Below are positions 9,268-17,775 of a stretch of DNA of 64,000 bases, piece by piece; within the stretch, counting starts at the first letter, position 1, and each line of letters starts with the position of its first letter. The translations under genes and the position numbers were made by a program. This stretch comes from Rhodospirillales bacterium. GTDB lineage: Bacteria > Pseudomonadota > Alphaproteobacteria > Micavibrionales > UBA1664. Under the pieces are notes generated by a model, which saw only the letters and a program-made list of their open reading frames with translations, did not search any database and was not told the DNA's origin. The DNA lies in NCBI GenBank assembly GCA_023898805.1, contig CP060260.1:496001-560000 (forward strand), in the 5' to 3' direction.

Positions 9268-11169
9268 ATGCCGCAAGCCACCATCGCATCCCAGCTTCTG
9301 CCTGACGTTCCCCTCAAAAATGCGGGGAAGGCCTCCGGCAGGAACAAATTAACGCTCGACCAGCTTGTCGGAAAACCCGATCAAAGTACGGCCTTCGGAA
9401 AACTGCTTGCCGGTCTGGGAAAAGGCCGCGCGGCACAGGCGACCGCGCTGTTGAGCGCTGCCGGAAAACAAGGCGCCGATACGCTCGTCGACCCCGCTGC
9501 CGATGCAGCGCTTGCGCTTCAATCCTTGCAGATTTCCCCGGAACTGGCCGCCGCGCTCAAAAAACTGAAACGCGCCGACCTGCAATCTCTGCCGCCGGAA
9601 ATCGCGACGGCCTTCGCGCCGCATATGACCCAGTCCGGCACGCTCGACGCCCAGACCTTATCTCTGCTCGACACGCTATCCTCGGGCGCGGGTCTGACGG
9701 TTTCCAACTCACCGACCGATCTGGTTACGTTCGTTTCCGATCCCGGTCTGGCCAAGGCGCTGATGAGCCTTTCCGCCAAGCTCGACCTGCTTAAACAAGT
9801 GGCGCAAGGCGGCGACCAAGCCGCGGCGGATGTCACTTCAGCTTTTGCCGCGCTGCTGCCAGCATCGGTATCGACAACCGTTACGGCCCCCGCCATCGAC
9901 GCCAAGACCGGGCAACCCACGACCACCAACATCACCATGACCATCGCCGATTTAGACGGGGATGGCTTTCAGGCGCTTAAAAAGCTCGCCTTCGCCGACA
10001 TCGCCCCATATCTGACCATGCCACGGCTGGTGCACACCGGCGGCAACACCGTAATGAAGGTCGCCCAAGGCCCTGCCTTTCTCAACGACGGTAACGACGA
10101 TACCGCGACCTGGCTGGGCAACCCCGCCACCTTGTCCCCGGTTTTGCAAACCGTGCAGGCCTTGACCGGATCGACCGGCGACACATCGCCCGTTCCCGTC
10201 GCCGGATTTCCGGCGCAGACAAATACCGCCGCCGCGATGGAAACCACCGTGCAGGCGATGATGCCGCAGACCATGACGCCGCAGGCGTCACCCTTCAACC
10301 ATGCACAGTTGATGGCCGCGCTGTTGGGTCTGCCCGCACAGCAAAAAACCGCGCCGCAAATGCAAACCCCGGGTATGTCCGCGCAGGCGCAATCGTCGGC
10401 CACGGCTGATACGCAGACCGGCACGATCGCGGCGAACGCACCCAACACGGCGGGTCTTCAAATCCAGGCCGCGGCGGCCCCCAACGCCGCTGCGGCGATC
10501 CACATCTCCGCCACGACGTTGATGCCGCAAAGCACTGCCGCGCCGCACGGTTTCGGCAAAGAGCTCAAGGGGCTTGATACCTCTCTCGCCGCCTTTGATG
10601 CCACCGATGGCAACATGACCGGTCTTACCGACCCCGCCTTGCAAATCCACGCTGACGCGGCGCAGAATATCGCCGGATCGACCGCCACCCTGACCGCGGC
10701 GCGCACTGCCGCCTCAGGCCTGCACCCGTCCATCCATCTGGTTTCGGCGGCGCTGCAACGCGGCATGGAAGGCGCGGTCGCGGGTATTGACCGCCAGTTC
10801 ACGATTCAACTGGAACCCGCAAATCTGGGGCGCGTAAAAATCACCCTGCAATTTTCGGAAGACAACACGATCAAGGCAAAACTGGTGGCCGAGCGACCCG
10901 AAACCGTCGCGATGCTGCAAAAGGATGCGAACACGCTTCAACGCACGCTGCACGATCAGGGCTTCAACCTGAACGCCGATTCCCTGACCTTCGATCTCGG
11001 CGGTCAGGGCAGCTTTCAGGGCTCGATGTCACAAAACGGCAACAGCTATCAGAACGGCGGAAACGCTAGCACGGACGAAGATGGCACAGAGCTTGCAACG
11101 ATTGAAACCGTAATGCCGATCTTCGTCGATCCCGAAACCGGTCTTACGCATGTGAACGTAGTGATTTAG
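9268..11169 (+). CDS. fliK: Flagellar hook-length control protein FliK
   Basis: FliK measures hook length and switches export specificity through FlhB. The 633-residue protein has a long Ala/Thr/Gln-rich, low-complexity ruler region and a conserved C-terminal Flg_hook domain at about residues 505-590. That domain carries QFTIQLEPANLGRVKITLQF and LHDQGFNLNADSLTFDL. It follows the FlgN-like gene by 15 bases and precedes flgD by 11. A second FliK-like protein is encoded at 37539. Confidence 0.88.
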   Translation: MPQATIASQLLPDVPLKNAGKASGRNKLTLDQLVGKPDQSTAFGKLLAGLGKGRAAQATALLSAAGKQGADTLVDPAADAALALQSLQISPELAAALKKLKRADLQSLPPEIATAFAPHMTQSGTLDAQTLSLLDTLSSGAGLTVSNSPTDLVTFVSDPGLAKALMSLSAKLDLLKQVAQGGDQAAADVTSAFAALLPASVSTTVTAPAIDAKTGQPTTTNITMTIADLDGDGFQALKKLAFADIAPYLTMPRLVHTGGNTVMKVAQGPAFLNDGNDDTATWLGNPATLSPVLQTVQALTGSTGDTSPVPVAGFPAQTNTAAAMETTVQAMMPQTMTPQASPFNHAQLMAALLGLPAQQKTAPQMQTPGMSAQAQSSATADTQTGTIAANAPNTAGLQIQAAAAPNAAAAIHISATTLMPQSTAAPHGFGKELKGLDTSLAAFDATDGNMTGLTDPALQIHADAAQNIAGSTATLTAARTAASGLHPSIHLVSAALQRGMEGAVAGIDRQFTIQLEPANLGRVKITLQFSEDNTIKAKLVAERPETVAMLQKDANTLQRTLHDQGFNLNADSLTFDLGGQGSFQGSMSQNGNSYQNGGNASTDEDGTELATIETVMPIFVDPETGLTHVNVVI

Positions 11170-11180
11170 GAACCCGAACC

Positions 11181-11894
11181 ATGACCTCGATCAGTTCGAC
11201 CACCCTGTCCACCATGGCAACCGGCACCGCCGATGCCGCGAAAAAGGCGGGCGACACCTATAACCAGTTCCTGACGCTGCTGACCACGCAACTTCAGAAT
11301 CAGGATCCGCTCGACCCCATGAACTCCAGCGAATTCACCAACCAGTTGGTCCAGTTCAGCCAGGTCGAACAGGGCATTTTGACCAACCAAAAGCTCGACA
11401 CGCTTTTAGGCCAGCTCAACAACAATCAGATGGGGCAATCCCTCGGTTATATCGGCAAGGACATCTATTACAAGGGCGACACGGTTTATTACGACGGCAG
11501 CGGCCTCAAGATCGGTTATGCCATCGACGGCGACGCCAAAACAGCCAAGCTGCGCGTCCTTGATGCGAACAAGAATGTCGTGCGCACCATGGACATCACG
11601 GCGGGCAATACGTCCGGCAACCTGACCTGGGATGGCAAGGACGATCAGGGATTGCCGGTCGCGGACGGCACATATTCGGTGGTCGTCGACGCGCTTGATT
11701 CAACCGGCACCCAGATCGGCACCTACACCGGCGTGCCTGCCCGCGTCCAAGGCGTGGAAATGACGGACGGCGTTCTGTATCTGGCCGTCAACGGCGACCG
11801 TCGTATCGACGCGACCACGGTGCTTTCGATTTCCGAACCCGACACGATCGTGGCACCGGACACAGGAACGGGCACCGGGACGACGACAGGATAA
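11181..11894 (+). CDS. flgD: Flagellar hook-capping protein FlgD
   Basis: FlgD caps the growing hook and is needed for FlgE polymerisation. The N-terminal motif NQFLTLLTTQLQNQDPLDPM is diagnostic. A FlgD Ig-like segment follows in the second half, with GNLTWDGKDDQGLPVADGTY near 155-175. Length is 237 residues, close to normal. The C-terminus is a short Thr/Gly-rich tail (TGTGTGTTTG). It lies directly upstream of flgE, 64 bases apart. Confidence 0.93.
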   Translation: MTSISSTTLSTMATGTADAAKKAGDTYNQFLTLLTTQLQNQDPLDPMNSSEFTNQLVQFSQVEQGILTNQKLDTLLGQLNNNQMGQSLGYIGKDIYYKGDTVYYDGSGLKIGYAIDGDAKTAKLRVLDANKNVVRTMDITAGNTSGNLTWDGKDDQGLPVADGTYSVVVDALDSTGTQIGTYTGVPARVQGVEMTDGVLYLAVNGDRRIDATTVLSISEPDTIVAPDTGTGTGTTTG

Positions 11895-11958
11895 TTCATT
11901 CATAGAACGCAACGCGACCAACACATATACATACGGATCTTTCAGGAGGTAAACCACC

Positions 11959-13923
11959 ATGTCACTTTTCGGCTCTCTCATCACCGGCGTGTCGGCCCTT
12001 TCGGCCCAGGCCCAGTCCATTTCGATGATCGCGAACAACATCGCGAACGTGAACACCGTCGGCTACAAGCGCCGCGAGGCGGCCTTCCAGTCGCTGGTCA
12101 CGTCGGAATCGCGCAACGCCCGCTATACGCCGGGTTCGGTGCTTGCCCGCGCGGTCCAGAAAATCGACTCGCAAGGCGCGTTGCAACAAACCAACTCGAC
12201 GACCGACGTCGCGATTTCCGGGAACGGCTTCTTTGTCGTTCAACGTTCGCCCGAAGGTCTGCAGGAAAAACTTTTTACCCGCGCTGGCTCTTTCTCGGAA
12301 GACTCGAACGGTTATCTGCGCAACACCGCCGGCTTCTACCTGATGGGCTGGCGTATTGACGAGAACGGCAACCTGCCGGCAGGCCGCGACGATATTTCCT
12401 CGCTTGAATCGGTCAACGTCTCGCTGCTCGGCGGCTTGACCAAGGCGACCAGTTCGGCCGAATTCTCGCTCAACCTCGACGCGTCGGAAACGCCGACCGC
12501 CTACCCGGTCGCATCCAGCACGGCGCCGGATTTCAAACGCACCCTGCGCGTGTTCGACTCGTTGGGCGAAGGCCAGAACCTGGAACTGCAATTCACCAAG
12601 CACACCTCGCCCACCGCCTACTCGGTTTCGTCGATTTCCGGCGCGGGCGCCGAACGCAGCGACCTGTTGACCAGCTTCGCCGGCGTCGACGCGGGCGAAT
12701 CGGTCAATATCGCTGTCGGCACCGCCAACAACACCTTTACCGTGACCTCCACCAGCACGGTCCAGGACCTGATCGACTTCGTCAACAACGACCCGGATCT
12801 GCAACTGGTGGCCTCCGCCGAGTTGACGACCGATGGCCAGATCAAGATCAACGCCCGCAACTTCGAGGACACGGTCGCGGTGACGGACGTATCCACAACT
12901 GGTGCCGCAGGCACGGCTGCCACGCTGGGCTTCAGCACCATGTCGGCCTACAACCACTCGACACTGCTTGGCCCGCTTACCAACGCCACCACCTTCGCCT
13001 CGCTCGGCACCATCACGACCGGCGACGACCTGACGGTGGCGGTGGGCACCGATAGCTATACCTTCACGGTAACCGGCACCAACACGATCGGCGACTTCAT
13101 CACCGGCTTGAACGCCGCGATCGGGACCTCGGCCCGCGCGCAACTGACCTCCAGCGGCGAGATCCAGATCCAATCGCTCGACTCTGCCAACGCCGTGACC
13201 GTTACCAGCGGCACCGGCACCGCGGCGACACAGCTGGGCTTCACACAGGTGGCCGAAACCACGCCCACACAGCCGGATATCTTCCCGGCGGCGGGCCTGG
13301 CCAACACCCCCAACGCCTATGGCTGGTGGGAATTGAGCCTTGTCGACCTCGATACCGGCACGGTCCTCAAACAAGGTTCGCTGAACTTCAACTCGGACGG
13401 CACGCTCAACGGCGCGAAGGACGTCAACGGCCTGAGCGAGATATCCCTCACCGACATCAACTGGGGCAACGGCTCCGCCCTTCAGACCATTTCGATGGAT
13501 ATCGGCGGCCTGACCCAGTTTTCGGGGGAATACAACGTCACCTCCGCCACCCAGAACGGCGCCGAACTTGGCCTGCGCACGGGGGTTGAGGTCGACCGCG
13601 ACGGGATCGTCACGGCCCGCTTCTCGAACGGCCAGACCTCGGCTCTGTTCAAACTGCCGCTGGCGACATTCACCGCCGTCAACGGTCTTTCCGAACAATC
13701 GGGCAACGCCTTCATCCAGTCGGCGGAATCAGGTTCCTACAACCTGCGTGAGGCCGGCAACGGCGGCGCGGGGCTGGTCGAGGGATCGGCGGTCGAAACA
13801 TCGAACGTCGATATCGCCGACGAGTTCACAAAAATGATCGTCACCCAGCGGTCCTATTCCGCGGGCACCAAGGTCATCCAAACGGCTGACCAAATGACGG
13901 AAGAATTGCTGAGACTGCGCTAA
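11959..13923 (+). CDS. flgE: Flagellar hook protein FlgE, enlarged form
   Basis: FlgE builds the hook. The N-terminal D0 motif IANNIANVNTVGYKRREA and the C-terminal SNVDIADEFTKMIVTQRSYS are clear. At 654 residues it is far longer than the roughly 400 of Escherichia coli. The extra length includes two similar modules, at about 249-325 and 357-428. Each has a TFTVT strand, a helix, a GQI or GEIQI strand and an ATQLGF-like end, the pattern of the flagellin-IN (hypervariable) motif. A strong AGGAGGT ribosome site precedes the ATG. It ends the flgI operon. Confidence 0.93.
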   Translation: MSLFGSLITGVSALSAQAQSISMIANNIANVNTVGYKRREAAFQSLVTSESRNARYTPGSVLARAVQKIDSQGALQQTNSTTDVAISGNGFFVVQRSPEGLQEKLFTRAGSFSEDSNGYLRNTAGFYLMGWRIDENGNLPAGRDDISSLESVNVSLLGGLTKATSSAEFSLNLDASETPTAYPVASSTAPDFKRTLRVFDSLGEGQNLELQFTKHTSPTAYSVSSISGAGAERSDLLTSFAGVDAGESVNIAVGTANNTFTVTSTSTVQDLIDFVNNDPDLQLVASAELTTDGQIKINARNFEDTVAVTDVSTTGAAGTAATLGFSTMSAYNHSTLLGPLTNATTFASLGTITTGDDLTVAVGTDSYTFTVTGTNTIGDFITGLNAAIGTSARAQLTSSGEIQIQSLDSANAVTVTSGTGTAATQLGFTQVAETTPTQPDIFPAAGLANTPNAYGWWELSLVDLDTGTVLKQGSLNFNSDGTLNGAKDVNGLSEISLTDINWGNGSALQTISMDIGGLTQFSGEYNVTSATQNGAELGLRTGVEVDRDGIVTARFSNGQTSALFKLPLATFTAVNGLSEQSGNAFIQSAESGSYNLREAGNGGAGLVEGSAVETSNVDIADEFTKMIVTQRSYSAGTKVIQTADQMTEELLRLR

Positions 13924-13966
13924 AAGCGCGGAGCCGCCTAACAAACAGGCAGCTGTTTCGGCTACC

Positions 13967-14001
13967 GCGCCCCGCCGGGTTAGAAGGACCCGGCGGGGCG
14001 C
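13967..14001 (+). terminator. Strong hairpin after flgE, likely terminator
   Basis: GCGCCCCGCCGGGT pairs perfectly with ACCCGGCGGGGCGC (14 bp) around a 7-base loop. The following T tract is weak (ACTGTTTACC), so it may be an imperfect terminator or a read-through attenuator before the TPR-methyltransferase gene. Confidence 0.65.
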
Positions 14002-14043
14002 ACTGTTTACCTATCCGAACGTTTTATTTAGAATCGGCGACAA

Positions 14044-15831
14044 ATGTCCAAACCCGCAAAAAACCTCTACACCACACTGCGCGAAGCCGAATCGAAGTTC
14101 GCCGCCCGCGATTACGAGGGCGCGATCGCAGCCTATGCCCGCGCGATCGACATTGACCCATCCCAACTCGTTTTCTGGGAAAACATCGGCAAATGCTATC
14201 TTGCGGCGCGCAAGCAGGAACACGCCATTCTTGTCTTTCACAAACTTGCGTCGGAAAATCCGGGCAACGGCAACTATGTCGCCCAGCTCGCGGGCGCATT
14301 ACGCTTCTATATGGTGTCGGTTGCCAATTCCACCATAAAAGCGGCTATCGCCTTGTGCCTGAAAACACACAACGTGCAGCACGAGTGGCTGTACAAATCA
14401 TGGTATTCCTATCTGGGCGTTGCACCGGAATACGAACCTTTGCGGCGACTGCTGTGCGCGCCAGAGGAAACATTTTCTCCGATTTTCTTCGTCCTCCCGC
14501 CTGATTACCTGAACGATTCATTCCTCGTTGACGGAATCGCCAATTGCGCCTGCGCACTGCCCGAACAAGAAACTTTTTTCAAATCCTTGCGCGCGCATTT
14601 CATGACCATGTACGACGGCGGCGCGCAAAGCCTTACCCCTTATCGTCCGCTGCTGGGCGCGCTCGCCAGTCAGGTTTTCGCGACGGAATACGTATTCGCC
14701 GCCATGCCAGAGGAGGAAGAGCGCCTCGCCCGTCTTGAGCAGACAATCGCGACCCAAATGCCGCCAGATCATGACGCGCTATTGCTGCTTGCATGCTACC
14801 GGCCATTGGAACGCCTGCGGGGAAATCCGTCTTTCGTCGAATGGGCGCGCATGCGGGCCGAAACGAACGATGCGTTCGGCCGCCTGCTGGCGGAACAGGT
14901 CGTCACCTATATGACCGAGGAAGCCCTGCGTGAGGAGATTCCGTCTTTTGGCCGTATCGCGAACGACGTTTCACAAAAGGTCCGTGCCCAGTACGAGGAA
15001 AACCCATACCCGCGCTGGAGAAACGCTTCGACGGCGCGTATATACCCCTTCCCGGCCGATCTCTCGGCCCTGCAAAAACCGGGAAAGAAACTCGATATCC
15101 TGATCGCCGGCTGCGGCACCGGACGGCAGGTTTCCAATGTCATGCAATACACATTCGAAGCGGATACGCTTGCGATCGACCTGAGCCGCTCCAGCCTATC
15201 CTACGCGCTACGCAAGGCGCGGGAGCTTGGTTACGCCGATCGTGTCTCTTTCGCGCAGATGGACATTCTTGACGTGCGCACGCTGGACCGCAGCTTTGAC
15301 ATCGTGATGTCCACCGGCGTACTGCATCACATGCAAGATCCGATGGCGGGCTGGCAGGCGCTGGTCGACGTAGCGCGCCCCGGTGCCGTCCTGCAGATCG
15401 CGCTTTATTCTGACATCGCGCGCCGCCATATCGCACAGGCGCGGGACGTTATCAGGCGCGAACATATCCCTGCCTCGCCTGAAGGCATCCGCGCATTCCG
15501 TGAAAGCCTGCGCAACGGCGCCGGTGCGGATGACGACACAGCCCATCTGATCGGTGCAGGAGATTTCTATACAATGTCCAATTGCCGCGACCTGCTCTTT
15601 CACGTGCAGGAGCATCGCTTTACCATTCCACAAATACATGATGCGTTGGAAAAATTGGGATTGGAGTTTGAAAAGTTCGATTTTGCGACGCCGCGCATTT
15701 TTGATGCCTACGATCGCATGTTCCCTGGCGACCCTTCGCGCCGCAGCCTTGATAACTGGCATGCATTCGAAATCGCCAACCCAGACACTTTCATCGGCAT
15801 GTACCAGATGATCCTGCGCAAATTATCATGA
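14044..15831 (+). CDS. TPR-domain SAM-dependent methyltransferase
   Basis: The 595-residue protein joins N-terminal TPR repeats (about 5-75, including KFAARDYEGAIAAYARAIDI) to a class I methyltransferase domain (about 345-470). In that domain LIAGCGTGRQ (about 353-362) is the SAM-binding loop and VLHHM follows near 426. Between them lies YEENPYPRW near 320, a motif I associate with TPR-methyltransferases of this type. The next gene overlaps by 4 bases, and flagellin follows that. Context suggests a protein substrate such as flagellin, but the sequence does not show it; sugar methylation is another option. Confidence 0.82.
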   Translation: MSKPAKNLYTTLREAESKFAARDYEGAIAAYARAIDIDPSQLVFWENIGKCYLAARKQEHAILVFHKLASENPGNGNYVAQLAGALRFYMVSVANSTIKAAIALCLKTHNVQHEWLYKSWYSYLGVAPEYEPLRRLLCAPEETFSPIFFVLPPDYLNDSFLVDGIANCACALPEQETFFKSLRAHFMTMYDGGAQSLTPYRPLLGALASQVFATEYVFAAMPEEEERLARLEQTIATQMPPDHDALLLLACYRPLERLRGNPSFVEWARMRAETNDAFGRLLAEQVVTYMTEEALREEIPSFGRIANDVSQKVRAQYEENPYPRWRNASTARIYPFPADLSALQKPGKKLDILIAGCGTGRQVSNVMQYTFEADTLAIDLSRSSLSYALRKARELGYADRVSFAQMDILDVRTLDRSFDIVMSTGVLHHMQDPMAGWQALVDVARPGAVLQIALYSDIARRHIAQARDVIRREHIPASPEGIRAFRESLRNGAGADDDTAHLIGAGDFYTMSNCRDLLFHVQEHRFTIPQIHDALEKLGLEFEKFDFATPRIFDAYDRMFPGDPSRRSLDNWHAFEIANPDTFIGMYQMILRKLS

Positions 15832-17627
15832 ACGCGCTTCTTGATCGGGCCCGCGCCGCCGAATCCCGCAGTGACGACAAAACCGCGCACACTTTATATA
15901 CACAGGCGCTGCAGGCAGCACCGAACGACCCTTCAACGCTTTTATCCTTCGGACACTTCCTTTTCGCCCGCCATCATTACCGTGACGCGGCGGCGCAATT
16001 CGGGCGCGCTTTGGCGAACGGACAGGTGCCGGTGACCACGCTCAAGGCGCTGGCGATCGCGCTGACCCGCGCGGGCCTGCACGCCGATGCCCTGCGCCCT
16101 TACGATGCCTACCGTGGATACGCCCCCACCGACACGGAAATAACCGCCGATTATCTGGCGACGCTTTACGCGCTCAACCGCCATGAAGACGTGCTGGCAT
16201 TCGTCGCGTCCCTGCCGCTTGATCATCCGCAAGGACGCCTCGCTACCGTCTACGCAGCCGAATCCGAAATGGCGAAAGGCGATATCGACGCCGCGATTTC
16301 CCGGCTTGAATCCGCCCTTGAACGCTGGCCCGACCATATCGAGCTTTTGCCCGCGATGGGCAAAGCCTACGGCCTTGCGCGCCGCTTTGACGATGCGCTG
16401 CGTATCCTGACCCGCGCCCGTGATCTGGCGCCGGATCAGGCGATGCATTGGAACAATCTGGGCAACGCGCTTAAAAACGCGGAACGAAACGACGCGGCGC
16501 TGGCGGCCTTCGCCCGCGCCCGCGCGCTCGACCCCGCGCTTGCCGCGACCACGTTCATCAATGAAACCGGCGTATATAAACACCTGCACCGGCTGGACGA
16601 CGGCATCAACGCCGCGCGCGAGGCACTGAAACGCGAACCGCACAACCCGCACGCGCATTACGCACTTGGCACGCTGCTGTTGATGGCGCGGGATTATCAC
16701 GCCGCATGGCCGCATATTGAACACCGCTTTGAACGCCGCGACCCGGCGATGCAGCCGCCCCCCTTTCCCGCAAAACTATGGCGGGGCGACGATCTGGCCG
16801 GAAAGCGTCTGGCCGTCTATGCCGACCAAGGCGTCGGCGACAGCATCCAGATGCTGCGCTATCTGCCCTTGCTTGATCGTTTTCATCCCAAGCGGGTTGC
16901 CGTTTACGCACAAAACAAGCTGCGCGGCCTGATCGAAAACAACATGCCCGGTATCGGTTTCATGGCAACCGATGCACAAGGCTTTCATTGGGACGAATCC
17001 GCCTTCGACGCGTTGATCCCGATCTGCAGCCTGCCCGCGATTTTTGATACCGGTATCGACACCATCCCGCCACAGACGCCCCTGCGCGCCATGAACCGGC
17101 GCAATTACGGCGACGGCGTCACCATCGGTCTGGCATGGCGCACCAAAAGTCTGGATGCTGGATATAAACGCTCGCTCGCCCTGCACGACTTCAAAGGCCT
17201 GAAGGACATTCCCGGTCTGCGCTTCATCAGCCTTCAATACGGCGACATCGCCGCCGAATGTGACGAGGCCGCCAAAGACGGCTTGCGTATCGACGAAGAC
17301 CCAAGCGTCGACCAGTGGAGCGATTTACAATCCTTCGTCGACCAGATCCATGGCTGCACCCTTGTTATTTCCATAGACAACAGCACGGTCCATGCCGCCG
17401 GTGCATGCGGAGTCCCGACATGGACGATTTTACCATATGACCCATATTGGCGCTGGCACCTCGACACACCGGCCAGCCCCTGGTATCCCGGCATGAGATT
17501 GTACCGCGCCCTCGCACCCGGGGATTTTTCCGCCCCTCTGGATGCCATAACCAAGGATTTGAAAAGACTCGCGAAAAGCGATTTTTCGGTACTCGAACCA
17601 TCGCCGTTCATACCCGGCAGTATTTGA
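15828..17627 (+). CDS. TPR-glycosyltransferase, FlmG-like, probable flagellin glycosyltransferase
   Basis: The 599-residue protein has several TPR repeats over about 1-300 (for example AMHWNNLGNALKNAERNDAA). A GT-B type glycosyltransferase half follows from about 317, with the GVGDSIQMLRYLPLL and ISIDNSTVHAAGACGVP motifs. Caulobacter FlmG has the same design and nearly the same length; it uses its TPR part to bind flagellin and the rest to add a nonulosonic acid. The gene lies directly upstream of flagellin and is translationally coupled (ATGA) to the TPR-methyltransferase. The sugar cannot be read from the sequence, and no nonulosonate synthesis genes are present here. Confidence 0.78.
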   Translation: MNALLDRARAAESRSDDKTAHTLYTQALQAAPNDPSTLLSFGHFLFARHHYRDAAAQFGRALANGQVPVTTLKALAIALTRAGLHADALRPYDAYRGYAPTDTEITADYLATLYALNRHEDVLAFVASLPLDHPQGRLATVYAAESEMAKGDIDAAISRLESALERWPDHIELLPAMGKAYGLARRFDDALRILTRARDLAPDQAMHWNNLGNALKNAERNDAALAAFARARALDPALAATTFINETGVYKHLHRLDDGINAAREALKREPHNPHAHYALGTLLLMARDYHAAWPHIEHRFERRDPAMQPPPFPAKLWRGDDLAGKRLAVYADQGVGDSIQMLRYLPLLDRFHPKRVAVYAQNKLRGLIENNMPGIGFMATDAQGFHWDESAFDALIPICSLPAIFDTGIDTIPPQTPLRAMNRRNYGDGVTIGLAWRTKSLDAGYKRSLALHDFKGLKDIPGLRFISLQYGDIAAECDEAAKDGLRIDEDPSVDQWSDLQSFVDQIHGCTLVISIDNSTVHAAGACGVPTWTILPYDPYWRWHLDTPASPWYPGMRLYRALAPGDFSAPLDAITKDLKRLAKSDFSVLEPSPFIPGSI

Positions 17628-17678
17628 ATCGCACCAGCATTCAAGCCGGGTTTTTAAAAGTTTTCTAAAATTGTCCCT

Positions 17679-17708
17679 TTAATTCTTTTTTAAGAATCAT
17701 GCTATTAT
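17679..17708 (+). promoter_or_regulatory. Putative CtrA-controlled promoter of flagellin
   Basis: TTAATTCTTTTTTAA (17679-17693) is an exact TTAA-N7-TTAA CtrA box. A -10-like TATTAT lies at 17703-17708, so the box would cover the -35 region, as in CtrA-activated promoters. The expected start is near 17715. The region is AT-rich, so a chance match is possible. Confidence 0.55.
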
Positions 17709-17719
17709 GATGGATAGGT

Positions 17720-17739
17720 GCCACCAAGGAAAAGGTGGC
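17720..17739 (+). promoter_or_regulatory. Stem-loop in the flagellin mRNA leader
   Basis: GCCACC and GGTGGC form a 6-bp stem with loop AAGGAAAA, 36 bases before the flagellin ATG. In Caulobacter, FlbT acts on the 5' leader of a flagellin mRNA, and flbT lies just downstream here. This hairpin is therefore a candidate target. The loop contains AAGGA, a Shine-Dalgarno-like sequence. Confidence 0.5.
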
Positions 17740-17775
17740 GGTAATTAAACAACCCCTAGGATAGGAGTTATCAAC

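Noticed and set aside
11962..13698. Long open frame of 578 codons on the minus strand
   Set aside because: It lies wholly inside flgE, has a biased Arg/Gly/Val composition typical of an antisense shadow and no family motif.
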